DNA of 60,488 bases from an uncultured Prochlorococcus sp. (GCA_902615165.1 CACMNZ010000001.1:1-60488); one strand, 5' to 3'. Numbered from the stretch's first letter, positions 7,910-16,151 are shown. Program-made: numbers and translations. The notes: generated from the letters alone by a model not told the origin.

Positions 7910-8060
7910 TTTGCTCACCCCCCTTTAAATGAACTTCTAAACAACGAGTAATACACTCTTGATGACCATCCACAATACTGCATTCAGTAATACACTCAAA
8001 ATATGAATTAATAGAATCTATTTCTGTGTTCTGGTTGGTAGAAACAAATGAATCATTCAT
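7902..8060 (-). CDS. Small twin-CX3C protein, 52 aa
   Basis: The protein has two C-x3-C pairs, CITEC and CITRC, eight residues apart, in the order ECITEC-SIVDGHQE-CITRC. Such twin pairs in short helical proteins usually make an intramolecular disulfide hairpin or bind metal; which applies here is unknown. The frame opens further upstream (TTG at 8111), but the ATG at 8060 is preferred. It overlaps the start of the 7757-7909 gene by 8 bases, and its 3' end provides that gene's ribosome binding site. Confidence 0.65.
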   Translation of the reverse strand: MNDSFVSTNQNTEIDSINSYFECITECSIVDGHQECITRCLEVHLKGGEQNE

Positions 8061-8269
8061 AATATTATCTAATTTATTTGGAATAGAGATATAGCACGAA
8101 TTTATGTTCAATAATTTAATTTATTAAGTGAATTAGAAAAAATAAGTATTATTTACTAAAGCTATATTTAACCTAGTTTGCCTTTAAAAAGGTATTGTTA
8201 TTATTTTTTAAAAAAATAAAAGAAAAAAACACTTTTGATTATTAAATATTAATTTTACAAGTCAATCTT

Positions 8270-8297
8270 TCAAAAAAATCAGCATAAAGACTGATTT
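8270..8297 (-). terminator. Possible terminator on minus strand
   Basis: Arms AATCAG and CTGATT around an 8-nt loop, followed on the minus strand by a run of about seven T. It could end transcripts coming from the desaturase-like gene at 8508-9614. The stem is only 6 bp. Confidence 0.35.
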
Positions 8298-8351
8298 ACT
8301 TTTAAGTAATTTAGTTAGAAGATAAAGAAAAGTACACTTTTAGATTTTCAA

Positions 8352-8504
8352 ATGAAATCATTAATTAATTGGCTTTCGAAAATGTTTGAGAGTATGGCAA
8401 ATGCTTTTATGCATCCTTTAAAAAATGACTTGCCTCCATCTATTGGTACTCATGCCTATAGCAGTATTCCCATAAAAAGAAAATTGAGAAGAAGGTTGAA
8501 TTAG
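8352..8504 (+). CDS. Hypothetical small basic protein, 50 aa
   Basis: The frame starts MKSLINWLSKMFESMANAFM, a probable amphipathic helix, and continues through a proline-containing middle (KNDLPPSIGTHAYSS) to a strongly basic end IKRKLRRRLN. A membrane-surface or nucleic-acid-associated protein is possible. It ends four bases from the stop of the convergent desaturase gene. No family is recognised. Confidence 0.6.
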   Translation: MKSLINWLSKMFESMANAFMHPLKNDLPPSIGTHAYSSIPIKRKLRRRLN

Positions 8505-8507
8505 GTA

Positions 8508-9614
8508 TTAACTTAAAGGAATTAATTTTTCATTTTTATTATCCCAAATAATATATTTGAAGCAGTTTGAAAAATCGCTCAATTTTAAGAACTTTGACTG
8601 TTGGAGTAGATGAATGTTTGCTTTATGACAAGCTTTTAAGTTGTAATTTGGTATTCTCTCAGAGAGATGATGAATACTGTGGAATGATATATCTGCTAAA
8701 AACCAATTTAGCCAATTAGGGATATCTAAATTACTACTACCTAAAATAGCTCCATCGATGATATCCCAGTTTTTTGTATTTCTAGCATATGCATTTTCGT
8801 AATTATGTTGTACGAAAAAAACACATAATAAAATTGCTGCGGAAAAGGTTAATACAATGGAATAAAATGATAAGAAAAACACTACCCCCAACCATTTACA
8901 CATAAAAATCCACCCAATTATTACTACTATGTTATTGATTATTAATTCACATAGTTCACTGAAATTATCTCCATAATCAGAAAAAGGTGGTTTGACTCTT
9001 GAATTAATGGCTAGTAGTTGAGAAATTTTTCTGTTTTTTATTTTGATAAAAGTCTCTTTAAATATATCTTTAATTAAATTAAAAATAATAATAACAAGAC
9101 CTAATCTAGGTTTTAAAACTAAGTAAAAAAAACCGCCAGGGAAAAGCATCATCCAGTTTCGACTGAATTTGTAAAAAATTTGCTCTCTCTTAGTAAGAGA
9201 TTCATAATCTTCAAGACTTAAAACATCAATCGGACCTTTATAAATTTCCCAATTTCCATTATTTCTATGATGAAATGCATGATCAATTGACCATGACTTC
9301 TGGGGAATACCATTAACCAAGCCAAGTAAAAATCCAAAGAAGCGGTTTAATTTCCGTTTTGTAAAAAGAGAATTATGACCGCAATCATGCATTAATGAAA
9401 ATGTTCTAGAAGACAATAGTGTTAGGAGAACTATAAAAGGTATAAATAGAAATCCTTTAAACAATAATGAAAATGGTTTATTTATTATGTGGTAGATGAT
9501 TAACCAAATAGAAATTATTGGGACGATGGTAGAAATAATTTGATAAGAAGCTCTAATATTATTTCTTTTTAAAAATGGCTTTATTAAAAAATCAGCTCTA
9601 TTTACTTTAAGCAT
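8508..9614 (-). CDS. Fatty-acid desaturase family protein (second copy type)
   Basis: A di-iron membrane oxygenase-type protein with histidine boxes MHDCGHNSLF (about residue 75), HAFHHRNNGN (about 112) and HSIHHLSERIPNY (about 312). The spacing and sequence differ clearly from the 5738-6904 enzyme, so this is not a recent duplicate. It resembles the broad group that holds acyl-lipid desaturases and carotenoid ketolases or hydroxylases. The HxxHH third box and 368-residue length support an active enzyme; the substrate is unknown. ATG start at 9614. Confidence 0.75.
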   Translation of the reverse strand: MLKVNRADFLIKPFLKRNNIRASYQIISTIVPIISIWLIIYHIINKPFSLLFKGFLFIPFIVLLTLLSSRTFSLMHDCGHNSLFTKRKLNRFFGFLLGLVNGIPQKSWSIDHAFHHRNNGNWEIYKGPIDVLSLEDYESLTKREQIFYKFSRNWMMLFPGGFFYLVLKPRLGLVIIIFNLIKDIFKETFIKIKNRKISQLLAINSRVKPPFSDYGDNFSELCELIINNIVVIIGWIFMCKWLGVVFFLSFYSIVLTFSAAILLCVFFVQHNYENAYARNTKNWDIIDGAILGSSNLDIPNWLNWFLADISFHSIHHLSERIPNYNLKACHKANIHLLQQSKFLKLSDFSNCFKYIIWDNKNEKLIPLS

Positions 9615-9694
9615 ATTTCTGTTATTTTTTTGATACTAACAATTTTTAAAAAGTATTGATTATTAAATAAACAATAAAAAATTTTAAAATTATA

Positions 9695-9850
9695 CTAAAG
9701 AATAAATTCTTTAGACATGGTTCTCAATTGATCTAGATTTAATCTTTCTAAGTAATTTTTAAAGTCACTAAGATTCTTATTAGAGTCAGAATTTTTACTC
9801 TCGTAAAGAAGACTATTAGAAATTAACTCAATAAGATGATCTTTATCCAT
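9695..9850 (-). CDS. Hypothetical small protein, 51 aa
   Basis: The soluble, probably helical 51-mer starts MDKDHLIELISNSLLYESKN and ends LNLDQLRTMSKEFIL. No cysteines or membrane segment. ATG start. Composition argues for a real protein, but no family is recognised. It lies upstream of the desaturase on the same strand. Confidence 0.55.
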   Translation of the reverse strand: MDKDHLIELISNSLLYESKNSDSNKNLSDFKNYLERLNLDQLRTMSKEFIL

Positions 9851-9935
9851 AATTCCTTATAGACCAAAATTCCTGTTTAAAAAATTTAGGTCTTGAATTC
9901 GAGATTATTAACTCATCTCTATTAAGAGTAATTTT

Positions 9936-10154
9936 TTATAAATTTTTTAAATCTATTTCTATTTTTTCTAATCTTTCATTTAATTCTTTTTGTTCCTTAA
10001 TTAAGGCTTTTTTCTTTTCTGAAAGCTCTTTGTTCAAGGGAGAATTGAAATATTTTTGGTAAGAGACAAAAAAAACTGCTATCGCTACTGAAATGCCAAG
10101 AGCTCCAATTATTAAAATTGGAGATGAAGGAAAGTCGTAAAATGGAATTGACAA
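9936..10154 (-). CDS. Membrane-anchored coiled-coil protein, 72 aa
   Basis: An N-terminal membrane segment (about residues 12-32, ILIIGALGISVAIAVFFV) is followed by a highly charged coiled coil (KELSEKKKALIKEQKELNE and onward) to the C-terminus. The layout suggests a single-pass anchor with a cytoplasmic helical rod that oligomerises. Function unknown; unlike ATP-synthase b subunits it is far too short. Confidence 0.7.
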   Translation of the reverse strand: MSIPFYDFPSSPILIIGALGISVAIAVFFVSYQKYFNSPLNKELSEKKKALIKEQKELNERLEKIEIDLKNL

Positions 10155-10362
10155 TGTACTTTACTAAAAATAAATTCTAGCTACCTCAAAAACAAAAAAA
10201 TGAGTAATAAATACTTATTCTTTACGAAGCTTTATAGTAATTATGCAAGTTATTTTCTAAAAATAAATAAGGTTAATCTTTAATTAAATTTTTATAATAA
10301 GTATTTGTACAGCTGTCAAAAAATGAATAACTAATAATGATTAAACTAGTAAAAAATTTTTT

Positions 10363-10677
10363 ATGAAGAAAATCATAAATAAAAAACATAATAAAAATGA
10401 ACCATGGTTCAAATGGTTAACGAGAGAACTTAATTCTTATGAAGCTTTTCAGGATTTTGAATCGGGCAAGAATCCACGAGATGTAGCAGAGGATTTTATT
10501 TCTAGAAATAGTAATGCTATTTCAGAAGTTTTCGAGAATTTTGACGAAGAAGATAAAGATACACTCGATCAGTTTCTTAAATTAACCGAATGCGAGATGC
10601 ATGTGTTTAGAATTCTCGAAAAACAAATAGAGTTAAGAAACAAGGTAAGATTTGTAGATTTTAAAAAAAAAAAATAA
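10363..10677 (+). CDS. Hypothetical helical protein, paralog of the 21097 gene
   Basis: The 104-residue acidic and helical protein shares a block with the gene at 21097-21363: GKNPRDVAEDFISRN matches GLTPSQIAERFVNEN, and DQFLKLTECEMHVFRIL matches TEFMKLSESELHILKYF. An aromatic-rich N-terminal stretch (PWFKWL against YWFSWF) is shared too. The two therefore belong to one small family of unknown function. It ends with a lysine run encoded by A-rich codons. ATG start. Confidence 0.75.
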   Translation: MKKIINKKHNKNEPWFKWLTRELNSYEAFQDFESGKNPRDVAEDFISRNSNAISEVFENFDEEDKDTLDQFLKLTECEMHVFRILEKQIELRNKVRFVDFKKKK

Positions 10678-10688
10678 AGAGTTAATTT

Positions 10689-11024
10689 CTATATAAGTTT
10701 ATTTTTCCCATTACCAGTCTTACCAAAGCCTAGCCAGATGAACCACAAGATCCATCCTAAGATAGGTATTAAATTAATAAAGATCCATCTCCAATCTTTT
10801 CCAAAATCTTTGATTCTTCTTACATCAATAGCTATTTGAGGAATGATACAAACTATGCCATAAACATTGAAACCAAACGTTTTTAAAAATATTGGGATAG
10901 TTAGGAAAGAAATTATAAGATTTGCTAGTTGAACTAACCACCAGTCAGATCGAGATGTGAATCCTTTGAAGTCTGTAGCTTTAATCCAAAACTCTTTATA
11001 TGCGTTTAAAAAGTCATTAAACAT
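10689..11024 (-). CDS. DUF805 family membrane protein
   Basis: The 111-residue protein has the DUF805 layout: an N-terminal soluble start (FNDFLNAYKEFWIKATDFKG) with the FTSRSDWW motif, then three or four membrane segments, with VRRIKDFGKDWRW between them (the usual R-R-x2-D motif). The family is widespread in bacteria and its role is unknown. It converges on the 10363 gene with only 11 bases between them. Confidence 0.85.
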   Translation of the reverse strand: MFNDFLNAYKEFWIKATDFKGFTSRSDWWLVQLANLIISFLTIPIFLKTFGFNVYGIVCIIPQIAIDVRRIKDFGKDWRWIFINLIPILGWILWFIWLGFGKTGNGKNKLI

Positions 11025-11092
11025 AAATTAAAAATTCAAAGAATCAAACATTATCAATTTAATCTTTAATTTATCAAAGTATTCTTTATTTA

Positions 11093-11257
11093 CTAAATAG
11101 GATCAAATAAATTCATATCATTTGAATCTCGTTTTGCAATCTCATCTTGATTTGGTAATGAACAGAATCCGTCTTTGCAAATCATCTTTTCTTTTGCAAT
11201 ACCGTTAGTTTTTGAGAATATGTTTTTGTTATTGCTATTTGAAGATTCTTTCAGCAT
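11093..11257 (-). CDS. Hypothetical small protein with CKDGFC motif, 54 aa
   Basis: A hydrophilic 54-mer starting MLKESSNSNNKN with a central MICKDGFCSLPNQDEI motif; the C-x4-C pair could form a disulfide or bind metal. Asn/Ser-rich N-terminus and acidic C-terminus, no membrane segment. ATG start. No family is recognised. Confidence 0.55.
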   Translation of the reverse strand: MLKESSNSNNKNIFSKTNGIAKEKMICKDGFCSLPNQDEIAKRDSNDMNLFDPI

Positions 11258-11339
11258 TTATATAAAAAAATTAAATCCAATATTAAATTAATAACTCAAT
11301 TTATTTTTATAAGCAACAAAATTAATATTAATTATTTAT

Positions 11340-11435
11340 TTATTTTTTTTGATTTGGCAAGTCTCTCCAAAACAGCGCCATTATATAAATAAATAAAGAT
11401 ATAGAACAAATATAAAGTAAAGAATTTAAATGCAT
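11340..11435 (-). CDS. Possible 31-aa membrane micro-protein
   Basis: The frame reads MHLNSLLYICSISLFIYIMA then LFWRDLPNQKK: one predicted membrane helix with a short polar end. Size and layout recall small photosynthetic-complex subunits, but no named one fits. Support is weak at this length. Confidence 0.35.
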   Translation of the reverse strand: MHLNSLLYICSISLFIYIMALFWRDLPNQKK

Positions 11436-11680
11436 TTTTATTTATTAAAGTAATAACAAAGAAGTCTTTTCATAAAAATGGGATTTCAACAGATTGGTAA
11501 TTTTTTGACTTAGCAATCAAACAAATTCTAGTATTTATTTAAGTTTTTTATGCTTTCCCCACCCTTTGGAAGTAAAAGTTTTTAAATTTTTGGAATACAT
11601 TGATTTAGTTAGTAAAACTTATAAATCTAAGAGTTTTATAAAACTAATCAAACTCTATAATTTTGAATGTTTATTGTATT

Positions 11681-11821
11681 TCACGATCTATCCTTATTTA
11701 TTTCTGTAAGAGCTTTTCTACCTTCCTTAAGGGTTCTTAAGACGAGCCAGGTTAGACAGGAAATCATAAGGATGGTAAGTGTAATTAGAGAAATATGAGT
11801 TGTATCAATATTGTTCGCCAA
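11681..11821 (-). CDS. Small single-pass membrane protein, 46 aa
   Basis: TTG start at 11821 with AAGGA about ten bases upstream. One hydrophobic segment (about residues 10-27, including LITLTILMISCLTWLVL) is followed by a charged tail (RTLKEGRKALTEINKDRS). It lies in the same direction as, and downstream of, the 11868-12050 membrane protein, 46 bases away, so they may share a transcript. No family is recognised. Confidence 0.5.
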   Translation of the reverse strand: MANNIDTTHISLITLTILMISCLTWLVLRTLKEGRKALTEINKDRS

Positions 11822-11867
11822 TTTAATTAAATTCCTTATGAGTCTTTAATTCAAAAAATTCAAAAAT

Positions 11868-12050
11868 TCAAACTTCTGATCTAGAGTAAGCAGGTATTAG
11901 CATTCCACCATCTTGATCGTCATTATTGTCATCATCAAACCCACCCCCCAGAAGTAATTCAATAATTACAAGTACAGCTACTGGATAAAGGCACCATAAT
12001 ATCGCTGTTATAGGACTTACTGAGGAGGAAGCTGAGTAAAATTCTGTCAT
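11868..12050 (-). CDS. Small membrane protein with acidic DDQDGG motif, 60 aa
   Basis: An N-terminal membrane segment (about 14-36) is followed by a striking acidic stretch, GGGFDDDNNDDQDGGMLIPA, near residues 36-55, and a short tail. The DDQDGG-x-LI motif recurs in the 13185-13319 protein, so the two form a small family. Position after a single helix suggests a soluble-side acidic patch that could bind cations or a partner (inference). ATG start. Confidence 0.65.
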   Translation of the reverse strand: MTEFYSASSSVSPITAILWCLYPVAVLVIIELLLGGGFDDDNNDDQDGGMLIPAYSRSEV

Positions 12051-12333
12051 TAATTGATATTAATCTAAAGAAACAACAATTGTGGATTCTCTGGGTAGTG
12101 TTTTATTCAATATTTCTAAAAATATTTTTTAAGTACTTTTCTCTTTAGCACGAATAGATCTTTTGTATGTATTGATATTTTTATTCTTAAAATTAATTTG
12201 AATAATAATTTTTTGAACCTACTGAGAAACTAATAATAACATAATGAATCGCGCGATTATTATTTTTTATACTTAACAATAATTGTACAATTTTGATTCA
12301 AAAACTATTATTTATCTTGATTTTATAAATTCT

Positions 12334-12465
12334 ATGTTTTCTTTCACTTTTGATCCTTTGGCTGCGATATTTGGTATATCAGGAATTGTAGGCTTCTTTT
12401 TCTTCGTTTCTGCTGCTAATGGAACTTCCAGTATTAATACAAAACCAAAAAAGGAATTAGATTAG
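12334..12465 (+). CDS. Small membrane protein, 43 aa
   Basis: From the ATG at 12334 the protein reads MFSFTFDPLAAIFGISGIVG, continues with a Phe/Val-rich membrane segment and ends in a polar tail (NGTSSINTKPKKELD). The frame is open back to a TTG at 12283, but the added 17 residues look like read-through of AT-rich leader. No family is recognised. Confidence 0.55.
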   Translation: MFSFTFDPLAAIFGISGIVGFFFFVSAANGTSSINTKPKKELD

Positions 12466-12529
12466 AACTTATTGTCTCAGAAAACTAAATTGAAATTTTA
12501 AATTTAGTATTTAAAAGGCCTTTTAATTA

Positions 12530-12700
12530 TTACTTATTCCATTGTTTAGAAATAAATTCAAGAAAATCTTTTAGATCCTCTTCAGGACAATTTGTTTGTT
12601 TTTGTAAATCAATGCAAATTTGCTTAATATTATCAAAGGCCTTTTTTACTATTTCGTTTTTTTCAATAACCTCAAAATATTCTTGATCAGTAAAAGGCAT
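12530..12700 (-). CDS. Hypothetical small protein, 56 aa
   Basis: Soluble acidic 56-mer starting MPFTDQEYFEVIEKNEIVKK and ending DFLEFISKQWNK, predicted helical, with two cysteines. ATG start. It lies downstream of the cupin on the same strand. No family is recognised. Confidence 0.6.
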   Translation of the reverse strand: MPFTDQEYFEVIEKNEIVKKAFDNIKQICIDLQKQTNCPEEDLKDFLEFISKQWNK

Positions 12701-12791
12701 AATATTAGTTTCCTTCTTGAAAATTATTTATTAACCATATTTTATCTACATTGACTTAACAGTAAAGAAGAAAAAATCTTTTTTCTTAAAT

Positions 12792-13091
12792 TTAGCTACC
12801 CAATCGATAATGTTTTTTAATACTTTTGGTTACTTCCCATTCGCAGTTAAGCCCAGCAGGAAACTCAACTAGATCTCCAGCTTTAATAACGTAAATGTCA
12901 CCGTTTTGGGTACTTATTGTCGCTTGACCTTCAATAATTAAGCAAATTTCCTTATCATCGTAATTCCATTGAAATTTGCTTGGCTCACATTCCCAAATAG
13001 GCCAACTTTTTATTCCATACTGAATTATTACGCTTGCACTACAGGGGGAAGATATTAGAACTTTCACGAAATAGTTCGGATGTTTTTTCAT
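12792..13091 (-). CDS. Small cupin-domain protein
   Basis: A 99-residue single cupin of the DUF861/EutQ-like type. The conserved WPIWECEPSKFQWNYDD block (about 30-46), KEICLIIEGQATIST and the final GDLVEFPAG (about 72-80) define the beta barrel. The first histidine cluster of metal cupins is absent, as usual for this subgroup, which often has a Cys/Glu/Trp-lined pocket. Substrate unknown. ATG start; transcribed with the downstream 56-mer or alone. Confidence 0.8.
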   Translation of the reverse strand: MKKHPNYFVKVLISSPCSASVIIQYGIKSWPIWECEPSKFQWNYDDKEICLIIEGQATISTQNGDIYVIKAGDLVEFPAGLNCEWEVTKSIKKHYRLGS

Positions 13092-13184
13092 TTTACAAAT
13101 AAAAGAAATATTTATTTTCGAGAATGTGTATTTCTTTACTGTCTTTTATTTTTTTTCGTTTATCATAAAAAAAATTTCTAATTT

Positions 13185-13319
13185 ATGGATGAGCTTTCTG
13201 TATTGTCAATTTCGTTATCTATAGCTTCTCTAGGAATATTTTTTTTATTTTTCGCTTCAAATGATGATGATGACCAAGATGGAGGTAAGTTGATTAAATC
13301 ATTAGAAAGAATTAATTAA
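13185..13319 (+). CDS. Small membrane protein with DDDDQDGG motif, 44 aa
   Basis: One membrane segment (about residues 5-25, Ile/Leu/Phe-rich) is followed by NDDDDQDGGKLIKSLERIN. The DDQDGG-x-LI motif and the position straight after the helix match the 60-aa protein at 11868-12050, implying homologous small membrane proteins about 1.2 kb apart on opposite strands. ATG start. Confidence 0.6.
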   Translation: MDELSVLSISLSIASLGIFFLFFASNDDDDQDGGKLIKSLERIN

Positions 13320-13365
13320 TTTCAAGTAAATAAAATATTTAATAGAGATTTATAACTTATAAAAC

Positions 13366-13379
13366 CTGCATAAATGCAG
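13366..13379 (-). terminator. Weak hairpin downstream of the EamA gene
   Basis: Arms CTGCAT and ATGCAG with a two-base centre, followed on the minus strand by GTTTTA. It lies about 95 bases past the exporter stop and may end its transcript. The loop is too tight and the T-run short, so this is tentative. Confidence 0.25.
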
Positions 13380-13473
13380 CTTAAAAAAATAACATAAACT
13401 TCAAATGTGCCGAGTCTTTTTTTCTTTAATTTGATTTTTATTAACATGAGTATTTTTTACATTAACTTAGAGA

Positions 13474-14346
13474 TTAAAGAATTATTAATGTCAAGCCAAA
13501 AAATAAAAAACAAGTAAAAAATATTATTTTTTTGGTAATTTCTTTTTCCTCATTCTTAGCAAAAAATAAGGAAATTACTGGAGATGTGCTTAGTAAAGCC
13601 CATCCTACTCCTATGGGAAGGGTTTTAAATACAACTTGTTGTAGAAATATTCCTATATTTGTTCCAAGAAGTATTGAAATAAAAAATCTTTTTTGTTGTT
13701 TTTTATCTATGTTTTTTAAGAAAAAATTAATCTTAAATCCTTTTAGACTAATCAAAAAAATTATTGCACCTAATAATCTTATTTCAGTTGTAAGGAAAGG
13801 AGATAAATTGCTTTGAAGGAAAACCATCCTTGATAAAAGACCTCCAAGAACAGCACATAAAACTGAAAAAAAAGGAAAAGCAAAAATCTTAAAGTTATTT
13901 TTTTCCGAGAAAGAGGAGTTTTCCTCTTTAAAATCGTTACCTTTTCTGAGAATTATGAATAGCGAAATCGTTACTATAATTATTCCAAACCATGATTTAG
14001 TTGTTAAATTTTCATTAATAAAAAATTCCCCTGATAAAGCTGCCATTAACGGAGAAAGAGTTTCTATAGATAAAGTTTTTCTTGTGCCAATTGTTTGTAG
14101 TGACTTTAAATAGAAAGTATCGCCTAAACCAATACCTATTATTCCACTAATTAGTAGGATAAATATGTTTTTTAATGCAGTTGTAGAACTTAGATTGATA
14201 AAAGCTGGTATAAAAATTAAAAAAGCTATTATATTTTTTATTAAATTAATATCTATTGATTTATATTTTTGAGTTTGCGAGCGCCAAATAAAACACGCAT
14301 ATGTCCAAGATGTAGCAGCTCCAAAAGCAGAAAGGATTCCAATCAA
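13474..14346 (-). CDS. EamA/DMT family metabolite exporter
   Basis: The 290-residue protein shows about ten hydrophobic helices arranged as two EamA repeats (roughly 1-135 and 150-290). GLGDTFYLKSLQTIGTRKT and SIETLSPLMAALSGEFF in the first half are typical of the drug/metabolite transporter superfamily. Members export amino acids, nucleotides or other metabolites; the substrate cannot be read from sequence. TTG start. The next two small membrane genes lie upstream in the same direction. Confidence 0.85.
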   Translation of the reverse strand: MIGILSAFGAATSWTYACFIWRSQTQKYKSIDINLIKNIIAFLIFIPAFINLSSTTALKNIFILLISGIIGIGLGDTFYLKSLQTIGTRKTLSIETLSPLMAALSGEFFINENLTTKSWFGIIIVTISLFIILRKGNDFKEENSSFSEKNNFKIFAFPFFSVLCAVLGGLLSRMVFLQSNLSPFLTTEIRLLGAIIFLISLKGFKINFFLKNIDKKQQKRFFISILLGTNIGIFLQQVVFKTLPIGVGWALLSTSPVISLFFAKNEEKEITKKIIFFTCFLFFGLTLIIL

Positions 14347-14367
14347 AACGAATAATTTTTAAAAATT

Positions 14368-14466
14368 TTATTTTATAAATTGAGTAAATGCTAAAAAGAA
14401 TACATAAATAAGAATCAAAATCCCAGGTAAGTACTGAATTAGTGATTTGAAACTTTTTTTTTTCAT
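14368..14466 (-). CDS. Small membrane micro-protein, 32 aa
   Basis: The frame reads MKKKSFKSLIQYLPGILILI then YVFFLAFTQFIK: a basic N-terminus and one membrane helix reaching the C-terminus. It lies between the 78-aa membrane protein and the EamA exporter on the same strand, with short gaps. Plausible but below reliable length. Confidence 0.4.
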   Translation of the reverse strand: MKKKSFKSLIQYLPGILILIYVFFLAFTQFIK

Positions 14467-14485
14467 GTATCTAAAGTAATTTATT

Positions 14486-14722
14486 TTAAACAGTTTTTTT
14501 ATTAGTAGGGTACAAACTCTCTAATTTCTTTCTTCTTTGAACTTTCGCATTAATTCTTTCTTCTTTTTCTTTTTTCTTGATCTCATCATTTATCTTATTT
14601 TGTCTATATCCAAACCAAAGTAGAACCCAAATAACAGAAGTTATTAAAAGAAGAGCAGTATATTGACCAGTCATAGGAAAACTGGCCTCAGAATATTTAA
14701 CGTAAGAAAATAACAAACTCAT
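14486..14722 (-). CDS. Membrane protein with basic coiled-coil tail, 78 aa
   Basis: One membrane segment (about residues 20-41) is followed by a charged helical tail (NDEIKKKEKEERINAKVQRR) ending KKLESLYPTNKKTV. The ending resembles that of the 25257 protein (ELINNLYPKKLA), and both have one helix before a basic tail. Function unknown. ATG start. Confidence 0.65.
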   Translation of the reverse strand: MSLLFSYVKYSEASFPMTGQYTALLLITSVIWVLLWFGYRQNKINDEIKKKEKEERINAKVQRRKKLESLYPTNKKTV

Positions 14723-14906
14723 TTAATTAACTTAAAGCATAAAAATAACGACTGTGTTGATTTTTCTAGAAATTTAAAAATTAGCGAATCCAAGCTATTT
14801 TTATGTAGTTTTAAAGTTTTATATTTATTTTTTTATGGTTTTTGGACTAATTTTTCTTTATAACTACTTGCTATTATCTGATTGAAGCATATTAAATAAT
14901 AAGTTT

Positions 14907-16151
14907 TTGGAACCTTTTGATTTAGCAGTTGTTGGAGGCGGTGCAGCCGGTTTTATGACAGCAATAACTGCTGCTGAAAATGGAGTAAAAAGAATAATAA
15001 TTCTTGAAGGAACTTCAAAACTTATGGAGAAAGTAAGGATTAGTGGAGGGGGAAGATGTAATGTCACTAATGCGACATGGATACCGAATGAACTAATTGA
15101 GAATTACCCCAGAGGTGGAATTCAGCTCTTGGAATCATTTAATCGTTTTGCTGCTGGAGATGTATACGATTGGTTTGAGAAAAAAGGTTTAAAATTAAAA
15201 ATTGAGGAAGATCTAAGAGTATTCCCAGTGTCTAATTCTTCTTCAGATGTTATTGATTGTTTGAGAAAAAGTGCTTTATCAAAAAACGTAGAGATACTAA
15301 CAAAATTTTTTGTAAAAGAAATTGCAAAAACTCCAGATAATATATTCAATATTTTTAGTCTTAAAAAAGCAAAGGTAACTGCAAAAAATATTATTCTTTC
15401 AACTGGAGGTAATCCAAGCGGATATAAATTAGCTCAAAATCTTGGACACACCATTGTTAAACCTGTACCATCGCTTTTTACTTTTTCCACAAAAGAACCA
15501 AATTTGGATGAATGTACTGGGGTATCGATAAGGGGCATAGATATAGAAATTAATTTAAATAATAAGAATTTTCGAAATAGAGGCGATTTACTAATAACGC
15601 ATTGGGGGTTTAGTGGGCCAGCAGTATTAAAACTTTCATCAATTGCAGCAAGGGAACTTTATAGCCAAAAATATAAATTTAATTTAATCATTAAATGGTC
15701 TTCTTTCAGTTATGAGGAGTTAAAAGAAAAAATTAATTATTTAAGATTAAATAAAGGCAAGGTGAATCTCATTAATAGTAGACCTCTTCCACTATTAACA
15801 AAAAGATTATGGATTTTTTTATTAAAGAAAATAGGTATTGATAAAGAGAAAAAGTGGGCTGATTTACTGGCGGATGAAAGAGAGAAAATGATAAATACTC
15901 TAATGAGGGATAAATATAAAGTTTCGGGTAAAGGTCCATTTGGAGAGGAATTTGTTACTTCCGGAGGCGTAAAAATTAATGAGGTTAATTTTAAAAGTAT
16001 GGAGAGCTTAATTTGTCCAGGGTTATTTTTTTCTGGAGAAGTTTTGGATGTTGATGGGATCACTGGTGGATTTAATTTTCAACATTGTTGGACAAGTGGA
16101 TGGATCGCTGGGATGGCAGTTTCAAAGTTAAATCAATCAACAATAAATTAA
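14907..16151 (+). CDS. BaiN/HI0933-family NAD(P)/FAD-dependent oxidoreductase
   Basis: The N-terminal dinucleotide motif VVGGGAAGFMTAITAAENG (about residues 8-26) binds FAD. RISGGGRCNVTN (about 45-56) is the signature of the HI0933/YhiN/BaiN flavoproteins, and the C-terminal GGFNFQHCWTSGWIAG closes the FAD site. The family reduces unsaturated or flavin-linked substrates; the natural substrate in cyanobacteria is unknown. Length (414) is normal. TTG start, no closer ATG. It is transcribed toward the GAF gene. Confidence 0.88.
   Translation: MEPFDLAVVGGGAAGFMTAITAAENGVKRIIILEGTSKLMEKVRISGGGRCNVTNATWIPNELIENYPRGGIQLLESFNRFAAGDVYDWFEKKGLKLKIEEDLRVFPVSNSSSDVIDCLRKSALSKNVEILTKFFVKEIAKTPDNIFNIFSLKKAKVTAKNIILSTGGNPSGYKLAQNLGHTIVKPVPSLFTFSTKEPNLDECTGVSIRGIDIEINLNNKNFRNRGDLLITHWGFSGPAVLKLSSIAARELYSQKYKFNLIIKWSSFSYEELKEKINYLRLNKGKVNLINSRPLPLLTKRLWIFLLKKIGIDKEKKWADLLADEREKMINTLMRDKYKVSGKGPFGEEFVTSGGVKINEVNFKSMESLICPGLFFSGEVLDVDGITGGFNFQHCWTSGWIAGMAVSKLNQSTIN

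Noticed and set aside
13532..13816. 94-codon plus-strand frame inside the EamA exporter
   Set aside because: It is antisense to a clear ten-helix transporter and has no family signal; a shadow of the real gene.
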